From: Planctomycetaceae bacterium
Lineage (GTDB): Bacteria > Planctomycetota > Phycisphaerae > SM23-33
Direction: 5' to 3'
Assembly (NCBI GenBank): GCA_039680605.1
Contig: JBDKTA010000034.1
Span: forward strand, 1 to 64,000
DNA: 64,000 nt
Shown: one piece after another, positions 8,130 to 16,569 of the stretch
How positions within the stretch are numbered: the first letter of the stretch is position 1
Layout: every line of letters starts with the position of its first letter
Translations under genes and position numbers: made by a program
The notes under the pieces: model-generated
What the model was told of the DNA's origin: nothing
The model's database searches: none
Seen by the model: the letters and a program-made list of their open reading frames with translations, nothing else

Positions 8130-10202
8130 CTATGTCTTGATCTTATCAGCCGCGGCGGCCATCGCTTCTCGCATGGCGGTGCGGCCCTGGTCGGCGGCGT
8201 CGACGACCTGCACCATGTCGGGCGACAGGCCGATGTCTTTTAGCAACTGCTGTACCTGCGCGGCGCGCTTGTGAACTCGCTCGGTCGCGCCGGGATAGCG
8301 GTCGGCCCCGCTGGTGCATGAGACCACGATCACGCCGTCGGCGCCGTTCTCGATGGCGTGGAGCATCTCGGCTGCCGAGAGGCGGCTCATGCTCGGCAGA
8401 TAAATCTCCGCCACGCCGGCGATCTTGTCCTCGAGCGTGCCGGCCCAGGCGGCTGCGGGGCTGTGATGCCCGCAGACGTAGGCGACGATCTTTCGCGGCC
8501 CGCTCATCGAGGCCAGTTCGGACTTGGTGTGGTCAACCAGCGCCTGCGTGTCCCAGCCGCGTGCAATGATGGCGTTGCCCGGGCACTCGGCAATGCACAT
8601 CCCGCAGGCCTGACACAGGGCCGAGCTGATCCGCGCGACGTCCGTCACCACCGGAATGTCGAACGGGCAGACGCGCAGGCACGTCAGGCAGGCGACGCAC
8701 TTGTCGACCAGCACCTCGGCGCCGGCGCCGCAGGACATGCAGCGGCGGGCCTCGGCCAGGGCGGCGTCATCCGAGTAGTTGTGATCGGTCTCGGTCCAGA
8801 CCTTGTTGCGAATCTCGGGCGGCTCGGTCGGCACGGGGTTGCGGGCGACCTTCTTGACTAGCGCCGCGGTTTCGGCGTCGATCTTTTCGATCGCCGGAGG
8901 CAGCGCGTCGTCGATGGCGATCGCGCGACCCGACAGGAACATATCCACGGCCTTGGCGGCCCGCTGGCCCGAGGCGCAGGCCTCGACCACCGAGCCGGGC
9001 TTGGTGACGATCTCGCCGCAGGCGAAGACGCCCTCGACGTTGGTCTGCTGAGTGGCGGGGTTGAACGTCAGCCGCCGCCCGTCGACCACATCGAGCCCGC
9101 TGCCCTGGGCAAAGCCCCAGTCCGGCGCCTGGCCGATGGCAAAGACGATCGTGTCGCACTCGAGGGTCTGCACGTCGGCATCGTCATACGCCGGGGCGAA
9201 CCGCTTCTGCTCGTCGAACACCCGCGTGACGCCGCGGGTCTTCAGACCCGTGATTTTGCCGCCGCTGGTCACCACCTCGACCGGTCCGCGGCGATGTACG
9301 AACGCCACGCCCTCTTCCTCGGCCTCGCGGGCCTCCCACGAAAACGCGGGCATTTCCTCGTGCGTCTCGAGCATCACGCAGCGGACTTGGGTGGCCCCGT
9401 ACCGCACGGCTGTGCGCGCGGCGTCCATCGCCACATTGCCTCCGCCGATGACGACGACGTTCTTGCCAATGTCGACGGGGCGGTCAAAGGCGGCCGCGGC
9501 CAGGAAATCCAGCACGGGCAACACGCGCGGGTTGTTCGCCCCGGGCAGCGGGAGCATGCGGCTGGTGGACAGGCCCGTCGCGACGACGACGGCCTTGAAG
9601 CCGTCCTTCATCAACTGCGCGATGGTCTTGTCCTTGCCGATGGTGCAATTCTTGACCACTTCTACGCCGTGGGCGCAGATCCAGTCGATGTCCTGCTGGA
9701 GCACGTCGCGCGGGAGGCGATACTTTGGAATCGCCGAGACGGGAATCCCTCCGGCGACAGGCTGCTTCTCGAACACTGTCGGGCGATAGCCAAGTTTGGC
9801 CAGGTCCAGCGCCGCGGCCATGCCCGCCGGTCCGCCGCCGATGACGGCGACCTTGGCGCGGTCCTGCTTGACCTTGTGGACAGTGGCGCCGGCGGCGCCC
9901 TGGCGCTCGGAGACGAACCGCTTGACCTCGCGGATGGCGACGGGCTCGTCGACTTCCGTGCGGCGGCAATTGCCTTCGCAGGGATGATGGCAGATGCGCC
10001 CGCAGACCGAGGCGAAGGGCAGGGCCTCGCGGATGACGTCGATGGCGTCCTGCCAGCGGCCCATGGCCGCCAGTTCGATATACGCCCGCACGTCGGCATG
10101 CACGGGGCAGTTGTACCGGCAGGGCGCCCACTCTCGGCGCATCAGGTCGCTGCCGGCCGCCTGGGCGGCCACGTCGGCGGATGTCAGATCACCGTCTCGC
10201 AT
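8130..10202 (-). CDS. GltD-like flavoprotein fused to ferredoxin and MvhD-like domains
   Basis: A 690-aa electron-transfer fusion. The N-terminus has the GltD-type Fe-S helical domain (CRYNCPVHADVRAY and CGRICHHPCEGNC). A GltD/NADPH-binding flavin module follows, with FAD motif VAVIGGGPAGMAAALDLAK and NAD(P) motif NVVVIGGGNVAMDAA (to about residue 450). Then come two 4Fe-4S clusters (CVACLTCLRVCPFDIP and CQACGMCIAECPGN), and a C-terminal segment like MvhD/FlpD (SAAEMLHAIENGADGVIVV, QVQQLLKDIG). The usual MvhD cysteines are reduced to few, so a 2Fe-2S site may be missing. GGAG precedes the ATG by seven bases. It leads the unit with metV and metF and probably delivers electrons from NAD(P)H to MetV/MetF, perhaps with flavin-based bifurcation. 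That last role is inference. Confidence 0.88.
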   Translation of the reverse strand: MRDGDLTSADVAAQAAGSDLMRREWAPCRYNCPVHADVRAYIELAAMGRWQDAIDVIREALPFASVCGRICHHPCEGNCRRTEVDEPVAIREVKRFVSERQGAAGATVHKVKQDRAKVAVIGGGPAGMAAALDLAKLGYRPTVFEKQPVAGGIPVSAIPKYRLPRDVLQQDIDWICAHGVEVVKNCTIGKDKTIAQLMKDGFKAVVVATGLSTSRMLPLPGANNPRVLPVLDFLAAAAFDRPVDIGKNVVVIGGGNVAMDAARTAVRYGATQVRCVMLETHEEMPAFSWEAREAEEEGVAFVHRRGPVEVVTSGGKITGLKTRGVTRVFDEQKRFAPAYDDADVQTLECDTIVFAIGQAPDWGFAQGSGLDVVDGRRLTFNPATQQTNVEGVFACGEIVTKPGSVVEACASGQRAAKAVDMFLSGRAIAIDDALPPAIEKIDAETAALVKKVARNPVPTEPPEIRNKVWTETDHNYSDDAALAEARRCMSCGAGAEVLVDKCVACLTCLRVCPFDIPVVTDVARISSALCQACGMCIAECPGNAIIARGWDTQALVDHTKSELASMSGPRKIVAYVCGHHSPAAAWAGTLEDKIAGVAEIYLPSMSRLSAAEMLHAIENGADGVIVVSCTSGADRYPGATERVHKRAAQVQQLLKDIGLSPDMVQVVDAADQGRTAMREAMAAAADKIKT

Positions 10203-10234
10203 GGAACGTCTCCAACTGCTGTGGAAAAGGCCAA

Positions 10235-10263
10235 ACCATAGAACCTCCGCCGCAGCCTGTCAA
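10235..10263 (-). promoter_or_regulatory. Predicted sigma-70-type promoter for the flavoprotein-metV-metF unit
   Basis: Read leftward, TTGACA (10263-10258) is followed after exactly 17 bases by TATGGT (10240-10235), which ends 33 bases before the ATG at 10202. The -35 is a perfect consensus and the -10 matches four of six. A TATAAT also occurs further upstream (near 10274-10279), but without a good -35. Confidence 0.45.
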
Positions 10264-10333
10264 GGGGGCCTCTATTATACGTGTAACGCCGCAGCCCGGG
10301 GGGGGAATGTGCGGGAGAATCAAGCGAAGGATG

Positions 10334-11236
10334 TCACGCCCGCGGATGAAACTTCTTGTGTACGGCCTTGAGGCGGGCGGCGTCGACGTGGGTGTAGATC
10401 TGCGTGGTGGAGATATCGGCGTGGCCGAGCATCTCCTGAACGCTGCGCAGGTCGGCGCCGCGCGAGAGCATGTCGGTGGCGAAGCTATGTCGCAGCGTGT
10501 GCGGGCTGACCTTGCCCCGCAGCGCCACGCGCCGCGAGTACTTGCGCATGACGTAGAACACGTCCTCGCGCGACATGCACTTGCCGCTGCGCGAGAGAAA
10601 CAGCCAGTCGCCGCCGTCACGCGCCAGCGGGGCTCGCCCGCGGTCGAGATACTCCCGCACCGCCGCCAGGGCCGAAGCCGCCACCGGCACGACGCGTTCC
10701 TTGCTGCCCTTGCCGATGACGCGCAGCACCCCGACGTTGAAGTTGACGCCGGTCGTCTGGAGCGAGGCGGCTTCGCTGGCCCGCAAGCCGGCGGCGTAGA
10801 GCAGGTACAGCAGCGCCCGGTCGCGCAGGGCGAAGGCGTCCATGTCCGCGTTGGGGGAATCCAGCAGCGTCGCAACGCTGCGAGGGTCCAGGACCGTCGG
10901 CAGGCGATTCCACTTGCGCGGCGGGTCGATGCTCTCGGAGCAGTCGCGATCGACGATGCGCTGCATCGCCAGGTAGCGGCAGAACATGCGGACGGCCGCC
11001 AGCTCGCGGCAGATCGACGAAACGGCATATCCGGCGTGTCGCTGGCAGCGGAGAAATCCTTCGATCGCCGCGGTCTGCAGGTCGGCCGACCCGCAGCCGC
11101 CCCGCTCGCGCAGGTACGCCAGGAACATCGTCAGGTCGTTCTGATACGCCAGACGGGTATTGGCTGACAGACCGCACTCGGCCTGCAGATAGTCCAGGAA
11201 GGGTATCAGGTGCTCGCCCAGATCGGGACAGGCCAA
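10334..11236 (-). CDS. xerD: Site-specific tyrosine recombinase XerD
   Basis: Partner of XerC in chromosome dimer resolution at dif. The N-terminal core-binding domain spans about residues 1-95 ([19 protein letters not shown]). The catalytic domain shows Arg in [12 protein letters not shown], Lys in [32 protein letters not shown] and the nucleophile in QIYTHVD. At 300 aa it has the normal length. The start is a TTG with AGGAG six bases upstream; the nearby ATG is out of frame. The assignment as D rather than C rests on overall similarity and on a XerC-like protein already at 1600, so it is not certain. The gene stands alone. Confidence 0.88.
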   Translation of the reverse strand: MACPDLGEHLIPFLDYLQAECGLSANTRLAYQNDLTMFLAYLRERGGCGSADLQTAAIEGFLRCQRHAGYAVSSICRELAAVRMFCRYLAMQRIVDRDCSESIDPPRKWNRLPTVLDPRSVATLLDSPNADMDAFALRDRALLYLLYAAGLRASEAASLQTTGVNFNVGVLRVIGKGSKERVVPVAASALAAVREYLDRGRAPLARDGGDWLFLSRSGKCMSREDVFYVMRKYSRRVALRGKVSPHTLRHSFATDMLSRGADLRSVQEMLGHADISTTQIYTHVDAARLKAVHKKFHPRA

Positions 11237-11419
11237 TCCATTCTCCTCTCAATCCGGCCATCCTGGCCGAACGGATGCTTGCCTGGATCAATATCGACCG
11301 CCCGGCAAGGGTCGCTTGAGAGGTTTCGGTGGCATCGCCATGAATGCCCGCGCACGCCCATGGCGACCCGCTGAACAACGCGTGTCGTCATGCCACCCAG
11401 CCAATGCGCCCTCTGGGGT

Positions 11420-11866
11420 TTACTTCTGGCCCAGGGCGCTGCGGGCTTCGCGCTTGCCCATCTGGCGGGCCTTGGCCAGCATCGCCCGCGTCTCCTTGCG
11501 GAGGCGCAGCGAGCCTTCTTTGCGTTCGTATTGATAAACCTGCTGTCCGGAAACGCCCAGCAATCTGCCGAAATCCGCCTGCGTCAGGCCGAGCTTGACG
11601 CGCAGGCGAGACATCATCTTGCCCGTCACGCGCATCCGATCGAGGCTCTTCTCATCGACCGGACCGCCCTTGGCTGCCGGAGACGTCGCGACGTGCTTGT
11701 GCAGAATGCGATTCTGGCGCTCCAAGGCCGATATCCGCCGCTTCAGCGACGCCGCGACACGCTTGAGCCGCACGGTCTCCTTCTGCAACGGCACAGCCGC
11801 CGCTTTCACCTCTTTGCGGGCCAGACGAGTGATTTCTTCCTTAAGCACTTTCAGAATGTTCGGCAT
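11420..11866 (-). CDS. Helix-turn-helix DNA-binding protein (Cro/C1-type)
   Basis: A 148-aa basic protein. The N-terminal half (to about residue 60) is a long charged helix with heptad-like spacing (EITRLARKEVKAAAVPL, LKRRISALERQNRIL), probably a coiled coil for oligomerisation. The C-terminal half has an XRE-type helix-turn-helix: MSRLRVKLGLTQADFGRLLG followed by VSGQQVYQYERKEG. It ends in a basic KRxAR tail. A GAGGA motif precedes the ATG; a longer reading frame upstream lacks support. No operon partner lies next to it. It may be a nucleoid- or gene-specific regulator; targets cannot be inferred. Confidence 0.85.
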   Translation of the reverse strand: MPNILKVLKEEITRLARKEVKAAAVPLQKETVRLKRVAASLKRRISALERQNRILHKHVATSPAAKGGPVDEKSLDRMRVTGKMMSRLRVKLGLTQADFGRLLGVSGQQVYQYERKEGSLRLRKETRAMLAKARQMGKREARSALGQK

Positions 11867-12007
11867 TATTCCTCTTCCTATCCTCCCCTGTAAACTATGA
11901 CGTAAGATACTAGCGCCCGTCACCACCGCGGTCAAGTCTTTCTGGCAAATCCCGCGTGATATCTCCGCCGCGACCGCTTTTCAAACGAGGCTGCAAATCG
12001 ACCCATC

Positions 12008-12808
12008 TCACGCCGGCCGCTCGAAAAGCGCCCGGGCGTATTGGATGTCTTCGCCTATCTGTTCGTCGACGTGATCATGATCGCTGTACTCTGCCGTCAG
12101 ACAAATATCGCCGACGAATCCGCGCTGGACCAGTTCGCGGGCGACCCAGGGCCAGTTCGCCCGGCCGGCCCGGGCGGTCGTCCAGATGCTGCGCCACAGA
12201 ACCTGCCCGTTTTCATCGGGCGCTTGCCCCTGCCAGATCGCGCTCTTGAGGTTCACCACGCGCAGGTGCGACCAGACGATGTCCAGCGCCAGGTCGGGCT
12301 GTTCGCCCTCGAGGCCGTTGTGCCCGGCGTCCCAGACCGCGCAGATCTGGTGCGGGTCGTACTGGCTGATGGCGTGGTGAATCTGCATCGCGTTGGCAAT
12401 GTACCGCCCGCAATGGTTCTGCACGCCGATGGCCACGCCGTAGCGCTCGAGCATCGGCATCATGGCCTCCCACTGCTTCTGCTGGGCGGCGATACCCGAG
12501 AGATAGTCCGTATCGCGGGCGATGCCCACGCAGATGCGGATGATCGGCACGCCGGCGGCCGCGCAGGCGGCGATCGTCGGCTCGTCCGTCGGTCCGGCGA
12601 CGGTTCCGATGCGCACGCCGTGGTCGGCCATGATGCGCGCCGCCTCGGGCAGGGCCTTGCCCACGTTCTCGGGCGTGACGGGGTAACCGGGCCTCACCGG
12701 CATCTCGATGCCGTCAAAGCCCATCTTCTTGACGAAGGCGGCCAGTTCCGCCGGGGCCAGCTTCGGCCAGGGTTTAGTAAATACGGTAAAACTGACTTTT
12801 TCGTTCAT
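12008..12808 (-). CDS. Sugar phosphate isomerase/epimerase-type TIM-barrel protein
   Basis: A 266-aa protein of the xylose-isomerase-like TIM barrel superfamily (AP endonuclease 2 fold), common in planctomycetes as sugar or inositol isomerases. Visible marks are the N-terminal strand and GFDGIEMPV, GVQNHCGRYI with metal-ligand-like Asn/His, AVWDAGHN, HLRVVNLKSA and a C-terminal ICLTAEYSD. GGAAGG lies about six bases before the ATG, which settles the start; the longer frame upstream runs into a family C repeat. It is followed on the same strand side by a URO-D protein, nitrilase and dehydrogenase, forming a leftward group of catabolic genes separated by repeats. The exact substrate is unknown. 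Confidence 0.83.
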   Translation of the reverse strand: MNEKVSFTVFTKPWPKLAPAELAAFVKKMGFDGIEMPVRPGYPVTPENVGKALPEAARIMADHGVRIGTVAGPTDEPTIAACAAAGVPIIRICVGIARDTDYLSGIAAQQKQWEAMMPMLERYGVAIGVQNHCGRYIANAMQIHHAISQYDPHQICAVWDAGHNGLEGEQPDLALDIVWSHLRVVNLKSAIWQGQAPDENGQVLWRSIWTTARAGRANWPWVARELVQRGFVGDICLTAEYSDHDHVDEQIGEDIQYARALFERPA

Positions 12809-12827
12809 GGCTATTCCTTCCTGTCCT

Positions 12828-12881
12828 GGTGGCACAGGCTTTCCAGCCTGTGGCCCCCCAGCCTGGAAAGACCGTGCCACC
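12828..12881. repeat. Palindromic repeat, family C, copy 1
   Basis: The left arm reads GGTGGCACAGGCTTTCCAGC and the right arm ends CTGGAAAGACCGTGCCACC, with a C-rich centre. It lies between the isomerase start and the URO-D stop (12885). A split copy flanks an inserted element at 16403-16568. Confidence 0.85.
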
Positions 12882-12884
12882 GGA

Positions 12885-14054
12885 TCAGCGATTGTCTTCG
12901 ATAGTCCTGAGCATGGCCAGAATGTTCTCCGGCGGCGTGCCGGGCATGATGAGGTTTGACGCTCCGACGATCACGCCGCCGCAGTCGTGCGCGACGGCCA
13001 GGCACTCCATCGTCTCGCGCTTGACGTCGCGGATGCTTCCGCGGTGGAGCACCTGCACGCGGATGGTGCCCTGGAACGTGACGCGCGGGTACCGCTGCCG
13101 CAGCCGCCGCAGGTCCATGCCCGCGCTGGCGTCGGTCTCCATCCAGCCGTCGACGCCGATGACGTCGAACATCTCGTCGGCCAACGGCCAGAAGTTCCCG
13201 TCGCTGGTGTAGAAGTAGAACATGCCGCATTCGTGGCACGCGTCGACGATCTTCTTCAGCGCCGGCGAGACGACGCGGCGAAACAGCTCGGGCGAGATCG
13301 TCGGCCCCTGCGCCGAGCAGAAGTCCATCCCGGCGATGTTGACCTCCAGCCCCGCCATCGCCATCGCCGGCACGGCCGCGGCGTACATCTTCGCCCGGGC
13401 CATCAGCAACTGCGCGTACAGGTCCGGGTAGAGGGCGGCGCACATGAGGCTGGAGGCGTTGTGCATGTCGACGTAGACCGTGCCCCCGCCGTGGCGCACC
13501 AGGTAGTCCGGATACTTCCGGATCGTCGCCTGGAGCTTCTCGTCGGGTCCCTTGGGCGGCGCATAGCTGGCGGCCTGCTCCTGGGCGGCCTGCACCTGGC
13601 GGGAAAACTCTTCTTCTGTGGGCGGCTGGACGAAGGTCCCTGGCGGCCCGGCAGCGGCGCCGCTGTCGGTGCGGGTGAACAGTTCGGTCTGGGGGTTGTA
13701 GGTCATCGTGAACGACTGCCCTTGGCCGCCGTCGAAGAGGAACGTGTCGTCGCTGAGCTTCTGGGCGGGCTTGAGGCCCCAGCGCCAGTACCCCAGGCGC
13801 AGCAAGTCCATCCCGCAGGCTTTCGTGATGGCCACCGCGTCGCTCTCGCAGCGGGCGACGAACTCGGCGTGGGCGTCGGGTCCGGCGCACAGGGCGTTCA
13901 TTTCCAGCCACTGATTGTGCGCCCCGCCGATGCAGACATCCGCCCGACCGAGGATGACCGACGCGGCATGGCCGGAGAATTGCAGATGGTACACCGGAGC
14001 CTTGTCGACCGCCCGGCCGCGGATGGTATTCAGGATTCGTTCCTTGGACATCAT
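12885..14054 (-). CDS. Uroporphyrinogen decarboxylase-family protein (methyltransferase-like), first of three
   Basis: A 389-aa protein of the URO-D TIM-barrel family. True haem-pathway HemE is about 350 aa with a PxWxMRQAGR N-terminus, which is absent here. Relatives include MtaA/MtbA-type corrinoid:coenzyme M methyltransferases and many uncharacterised planctomycete paralogues. Visible segments are KERILNTIRGRAVDKAP at the N-terminus, YVDMHNASSLMC, GLEVNIAGMDF, CHECGMFYFYTSDGNFW (paired Cys and His as possible zinc ligands) and GGVIVGASNLIMPGTPPEN at the C-terminus. Two further family members lie at 35859 and 56136. It may act in one-carbon or demethylation chemistry, but that is family-level inference. 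A repeat region follows upstream. Confidence 0.8.
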   Translation of the reverse strand: MMSKERILNTIRGRAVDKAPVYHLQFSGHAASVILGRADVCIGGAHNQWLEMNALCAGPDAHAEFVARCESDAVAITKACGMDLLRLGYWRWGLKPAQKLSDDTFLFDGGQGQSFTMTYNPQTELFTRTDSGAAAGPPGTFVQPPTEEEFSRQVQAAQEQAASYAPPKGPDEKLQATIRKYPDYLVRHGGGTVYVDMHNASSLMCAALYPDLYAQLLMARAKMYAAAVPAMAMAGLEVNIAGMDFCSAQGPTISPELFRRVVSPALKKIVDACHECGMFYFYTSDGNFWPLADEMFDVIGVDGWMETDASAGMDLRRLRQRYPRVTFQGTIRVQVLHRGSIRDVKRETMECLAVAHDCGGVIVGASNLIMPGTPPENILAMLRTIEDNR

Positions 14055-14066
14055 GGCGATAGACGG

Positions 14067-14190
14067 AAGTAAGCAGTAATCAGTGAAAAGTAATCAGTGA
14101 AAAGTAACCAGTAAACAGCAACTCCCCGTTACTGGCTGATTACCGATTACTGCTCACTGATTACTGTTTTCTGCTTACTGATTACTGTTT
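14067..14190. repeat. AT-rich degenerate-word inverted repeat (AGTAATC words)
   Basis: The left side repeats words such as CAGTAATCAGTGAAAAGTAA and the right side their complements (CTGATTACTGTTTTCTGC), around a short GC-richer centre. The units vary by substitution and small shifts, so it is not a clean tandem repeat. Its right end supplies the TAA stop of the nitrilase gene (14182-14184). Confidence 0.8.
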
Positions 14191-15126
14191 CAAGGGATAC
14201 GTCCCCGTCAGGGCTCGGCCGCGGTCGCGGCGAACGCGCGCCAGGTAGTCGCGCATCGGCTCAAAGTGGAACTCTTCGATCAGGTCATCGGTGCTGCGAC
14301 CGGGAAGCTGCGAACGCAGCAGCAACAGGCATTCCTCGTTCAGCCACTCGGTGTACGCCGCCGTCGGACCGTACTTGGCGAACAGTTCGATCAGGCGGCC
14401 GGCGTTCTTGTCGTGGTGCAACAGGCGGCGGTCGAGGTCGAGCCTGGCCGTCGCCAGCGGTGCGCGGCCGCTCCAACTGTGGTTGCGGACCAGGCTGCTG
14501 ATGGGCCGCCCGGCCAGGTCGATGAACGACGCGGCGCCACCGTAGACGCCGGCCATGTAGAACCCGAACTCGATGGACCAGCGGCTCATCATGCGCACGC
14601 CCTGCCACATCGACGACCAGATCACCAGCTCGGCCTTTTCCGCGCAGAGCCCGGCCCCCACTTCCCAATAATTCAGGTCGAAGCAGATGGTCAGTCCGAC
14701 GCGGCCGAAATCCGTCTCGAACACCGGCGTCTCGGTGCCGGGGATGATCCCCATGTCGAGTTCGCCGTGGGTGGGAACGTTCTTGTGATAGACGCCGACG
14801 ATCTCGCCCTGGCGGTCGATCAGCACCGAACTGTTGCGCCGCTTCGAGCCGTCCATCGTCGCCTGCGGGATGACGACGTAGATCGAATGCCGCCGGGCGG
14901 CCTTGCGCATCGCGGAGATCGTAGGCCCGTCCAGGGGTTCGAATACCCAGCACTTGGCCGTGCCCAGGTAGGCGCAGATCTCGGGAAACGCCACCAGGTC
15001 CGAACACACGATCGCCGCCTGGGCGACGTGCTCGCTCATGCGATCGAGGGTCTTGTCCAGACGGTCGCTCAGCTCGCCATTGACGGGCTCGTAGGGCACC
15101 AGCGTGATCGTTGCTTCTCGACTCAC
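14182..15126 (-). CDS. Nitrilase-superfamily C-N hydrolase
   Basis: A 314-aa carbon-nitrogen hydrolase. The Glu-Lys-Cys catalytic triad is visible: Glu in VAFPEICAYLG, Lys in YHKNVPTHGELD and Cys in TICFDLNYWEVG. Members cut nitriles, carbamoyl groups or amides; substrate specificity cannot be read. The start is a GTG preceded by a perfect GGAGGT five bases upstream; reading further upstream runs into an AT-rich repeat and would add a spurious 41 residues. A C-terminal extension (about residues 260-314, rich in Arg and Glu) goes beyond the hydrolase core. It lies among leftward catabolic genes. The stop codon falls inside a repeat. Confidence 0.85.
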   Translation of the reverse strand: MSREATITLVPYEPVNGELSDRLDKTLDRMSEHVAQAAIVCSDLVAFPEICAYLGTAKCWVFEPLDGPTISAMRKAARRHSIYVVIPQATMDGSKRRNSSVLIDRQGEIVGVYHKNVPTHGELDMGIIPGTETPVFETDFGRVGLTICFDLNYWEVGAGLCAEKAELVIWSSMWQGVRMMSRWSIEFGFYMAGVYGGAASFIDLAGRPISSLVRNHSWSGRAPLATARLDLDRRLLHHDKNAGRLIELFAKYGPTAAYTEWLNEECLLLLRSQLPGRSTDDLIEEFHFEPMRDYLARVRRDRGRALTGTYPLKQ

Positions 15127-15141
15127 CGAGCACCTCCGGGT

Positions 15142-15330
15142 AAGAAACAAATCCGAATATCTAAATCCAAAATCCGAAGCAAACAACAAGGAAAGCAAAT
15201 CCGAATACTCAAATCCGAAATCCGAAACAAACAACAAACAAAAAAGCAAATTGTTCTATTTTGTTTTTGTCGTTTGGTCTTTATCTTCTTGTTTCGAATT
15301 TCGGATTTCGAATTTCGAATTTCGACTTTT
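15142..15330. repeat. AT-rich degenerate-word inverted repeat (AATCCGAA words)
   Basis: The left half is built of variants of AAATCCGAATAC and AAATCCGAAATCCGAAAC, the right half of the complementary words (TTTCGAATTTCGGATTTCG), with a T-rich centre. Base composition is very unlike the flanking GC-rich genes. Shorter relatives occur near 6370-6400, 41280-41310 and 60680-60710. Confidence 0.82.
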
Positions 15331-15337
15331 GCTCTCA

Positions 15338-16390
15338 CTACATCGTGAAGACAACGCCCAGAATGCGATCCGGCTCGCTGATGATCGCGGCGATGCCCTG
15401 CTCGACATCGGCCAACGGGATCGTGTGCGTCGTCAGGGCATCGACATTGAGACGTCGCTGCGAGATCAGCCGCATGCACAGATCGAGATTCGTCCGCGTG
15501 TTCCATCGCATGTAGACGCCCGGGTACGCGGCGCCGTATTCCCACAGCTCGTCATGATAGCCAGGACCGGTGCGACCGGCCTGGCGGACCTCGGCATTGG
15601 AACTGGCGCGGAACGGCCAATCGAACGACGGATTGCCTACCACAACGATCTTGCCCATGGTGTGGCCGTCGGGCGTGACCTTGAGCGTCTGCTGCAGGCT
15701 GCGCATGACGGCGTTGCCGTCGCCGCCGAAGGCCAGCACGGCGGCATCGAGCCCGCGACCGGCGGTGAAGGCCTTGGTAGCGGCCACTTCGTCATCTTTG
15801 CCCACCGTGGCAGCCGCGTCGAAACCGACCTGCAGCGCCACCTCTGTCCGAAAGGCGATGGTGTCCCAACCGATCACGTAGTTGCCGGCAAGATGGTGCA
15901 ACTGCCCGGCGAGCTGGCCGAGCAACCCCAGCCCGGCCACGGCGACATACTCGCCGAACACCGGCTCGCCGCGGCGCAGGGCGTGCATCGCCGTTGCGGC
16001 CAGCATCGCGTAGCTGCCCTGTTCAAAGGTGACATTGTCGGGAAGGGCGACGCACAGGTTGTGCGGCACGACAGCGTGGGTGGCATGCGGCGCATATCCG
16101 CCGCCGACGCACGCTACGCGGTCGCCGACTTTGAACTCCTGGGCCCCGTCCGAAACCTCCGCCACAACGCCCGCGCTGGAGTAACCAAACGTCTTGGGCT
16201 GCGCCAGGGGCTTGGGGTCCGCCTTGGCGGCCGCCAGCGACCGCCAACCGTTCAACTCGGTGCCCGGGCTGACCAGTGACGCCTTCGTCTCTACCAGCAC
16301 CGAGCCAGGTTTGATCGCAGGAATATCCTGCGTCACCGTGATGATCCGCCCGTCACCCGTGACGGCCGCCATCAGACGCTGCTTGGCCAT
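15338..16390 (-). CDS. Zinc-type alcohol dehydrogenase-like (MDR) oxidoreductase
   Basis: A 350-aa medium-chain dehydrogenase/reductase. The N-terminal GroES-like domain ends near residue 140 (VGDRVACVGGGYAPHATH), and the Rossmann domain has AVAGLGLLGQLAGQLHH in place of the common GxGxxG turn. The segment SLVSPGTELNGW resembles the group of MDR proteins annotated as threonine- or sorbitol-dehydrogenase-like. The structural zinc cysteine lobe typical of ADHs is not evident, so zinc use is doubtful. It is placed between an isomerase gene and the nitrilase on the same strand and probably oxidises a polyol or sugar acid. Confidence 0.82.
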   Translation of the reverse strand: MAKQRLMAAVTGDGRIITVTQDIPAIKPGSVLVETKASLVSPGTELNGWRSLAAAKADPKPLAQPKTFGYSSAGVVAEVSDGAQEFKVGDRVACVGGGYAPHATHAVVPHNLCVALPDNVTFEQGSYAMLAATAMHALRRGEPVFGEYVAVAGLGLLGQLAGQLHHLAGNYVIGWDTIAFRTEVALQVGFDAAATVGKDDEVAATKAFTAGRGLDAAVLAFGGDGNAVMRSLQQTLKVTPDGHTMGKIVVVGNPSFDWPFRASSNAEVRQAGRTGPGYHDELWEYGAAYPGVYMRWNTRTNLDLCMRLISQRRLNVDALTTHTIPLADVEQGIAAIISEPDRILGVVFTM

Positions 16391-16402
16391 GATTCACCTG
16401 TT

Positions 16403-16568
16403 GGTAGCACGGCCTTTTCCAGGCTGTGCCACAAATTACATGGGGTGCCGTGGCGGGAGGGCTTCAGCCCGACAGCCACGACTGCGCCCAAGCAATCGTG
16501 GCTCTCCGGGCCTTCGGCCCTGCGCGCCACGGCACCCACTGGTCACAGGCTGGAAAGCCTGTGCCACC
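16403..16568. repeat. Palindromic repeat, family C, copy 2, interrupted by a family D element
   Basis: The left arm at 16403-16432 (GGTAGCACGGCC to GCTGTGCCAC) pairs with the right arm at 16542-16568 (TCACAGGCTGG to CTGTGCCACC). Between them lies a complete unrelated palindrome at 16443-16537. Compared with the uninterrupted copy at 12828-12881, this looks like insertion of one repeat into another. Confidence 0.8.
16443..16537. repeat. Palindromic repeat, family D, copy 1 (nested)
   Basis: Begins GGGTGCCGTGGCGGGAGGGC and ends GCGCGCCACGGCACCC, with inner pairs AGCCACGA/TCGTGGCT. The second copy, in the opposite orientation, is at 35744-35852. Confidence 0.85.
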
Positions 16569-16569
16569 G

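Noticed and set aside
1222-11420. dif site next to xerC or xerD
   Set aside because: No 28-bp sequence resembling the dif consensus was seen by eye in the gaps; the site is likely elsewhere.
15127-15249. N-terminal extension of the nitrilase
   Set aside because: It translates the AT-rich word repeat; the GTG at 15126 has a perfect GGAGGT in front.
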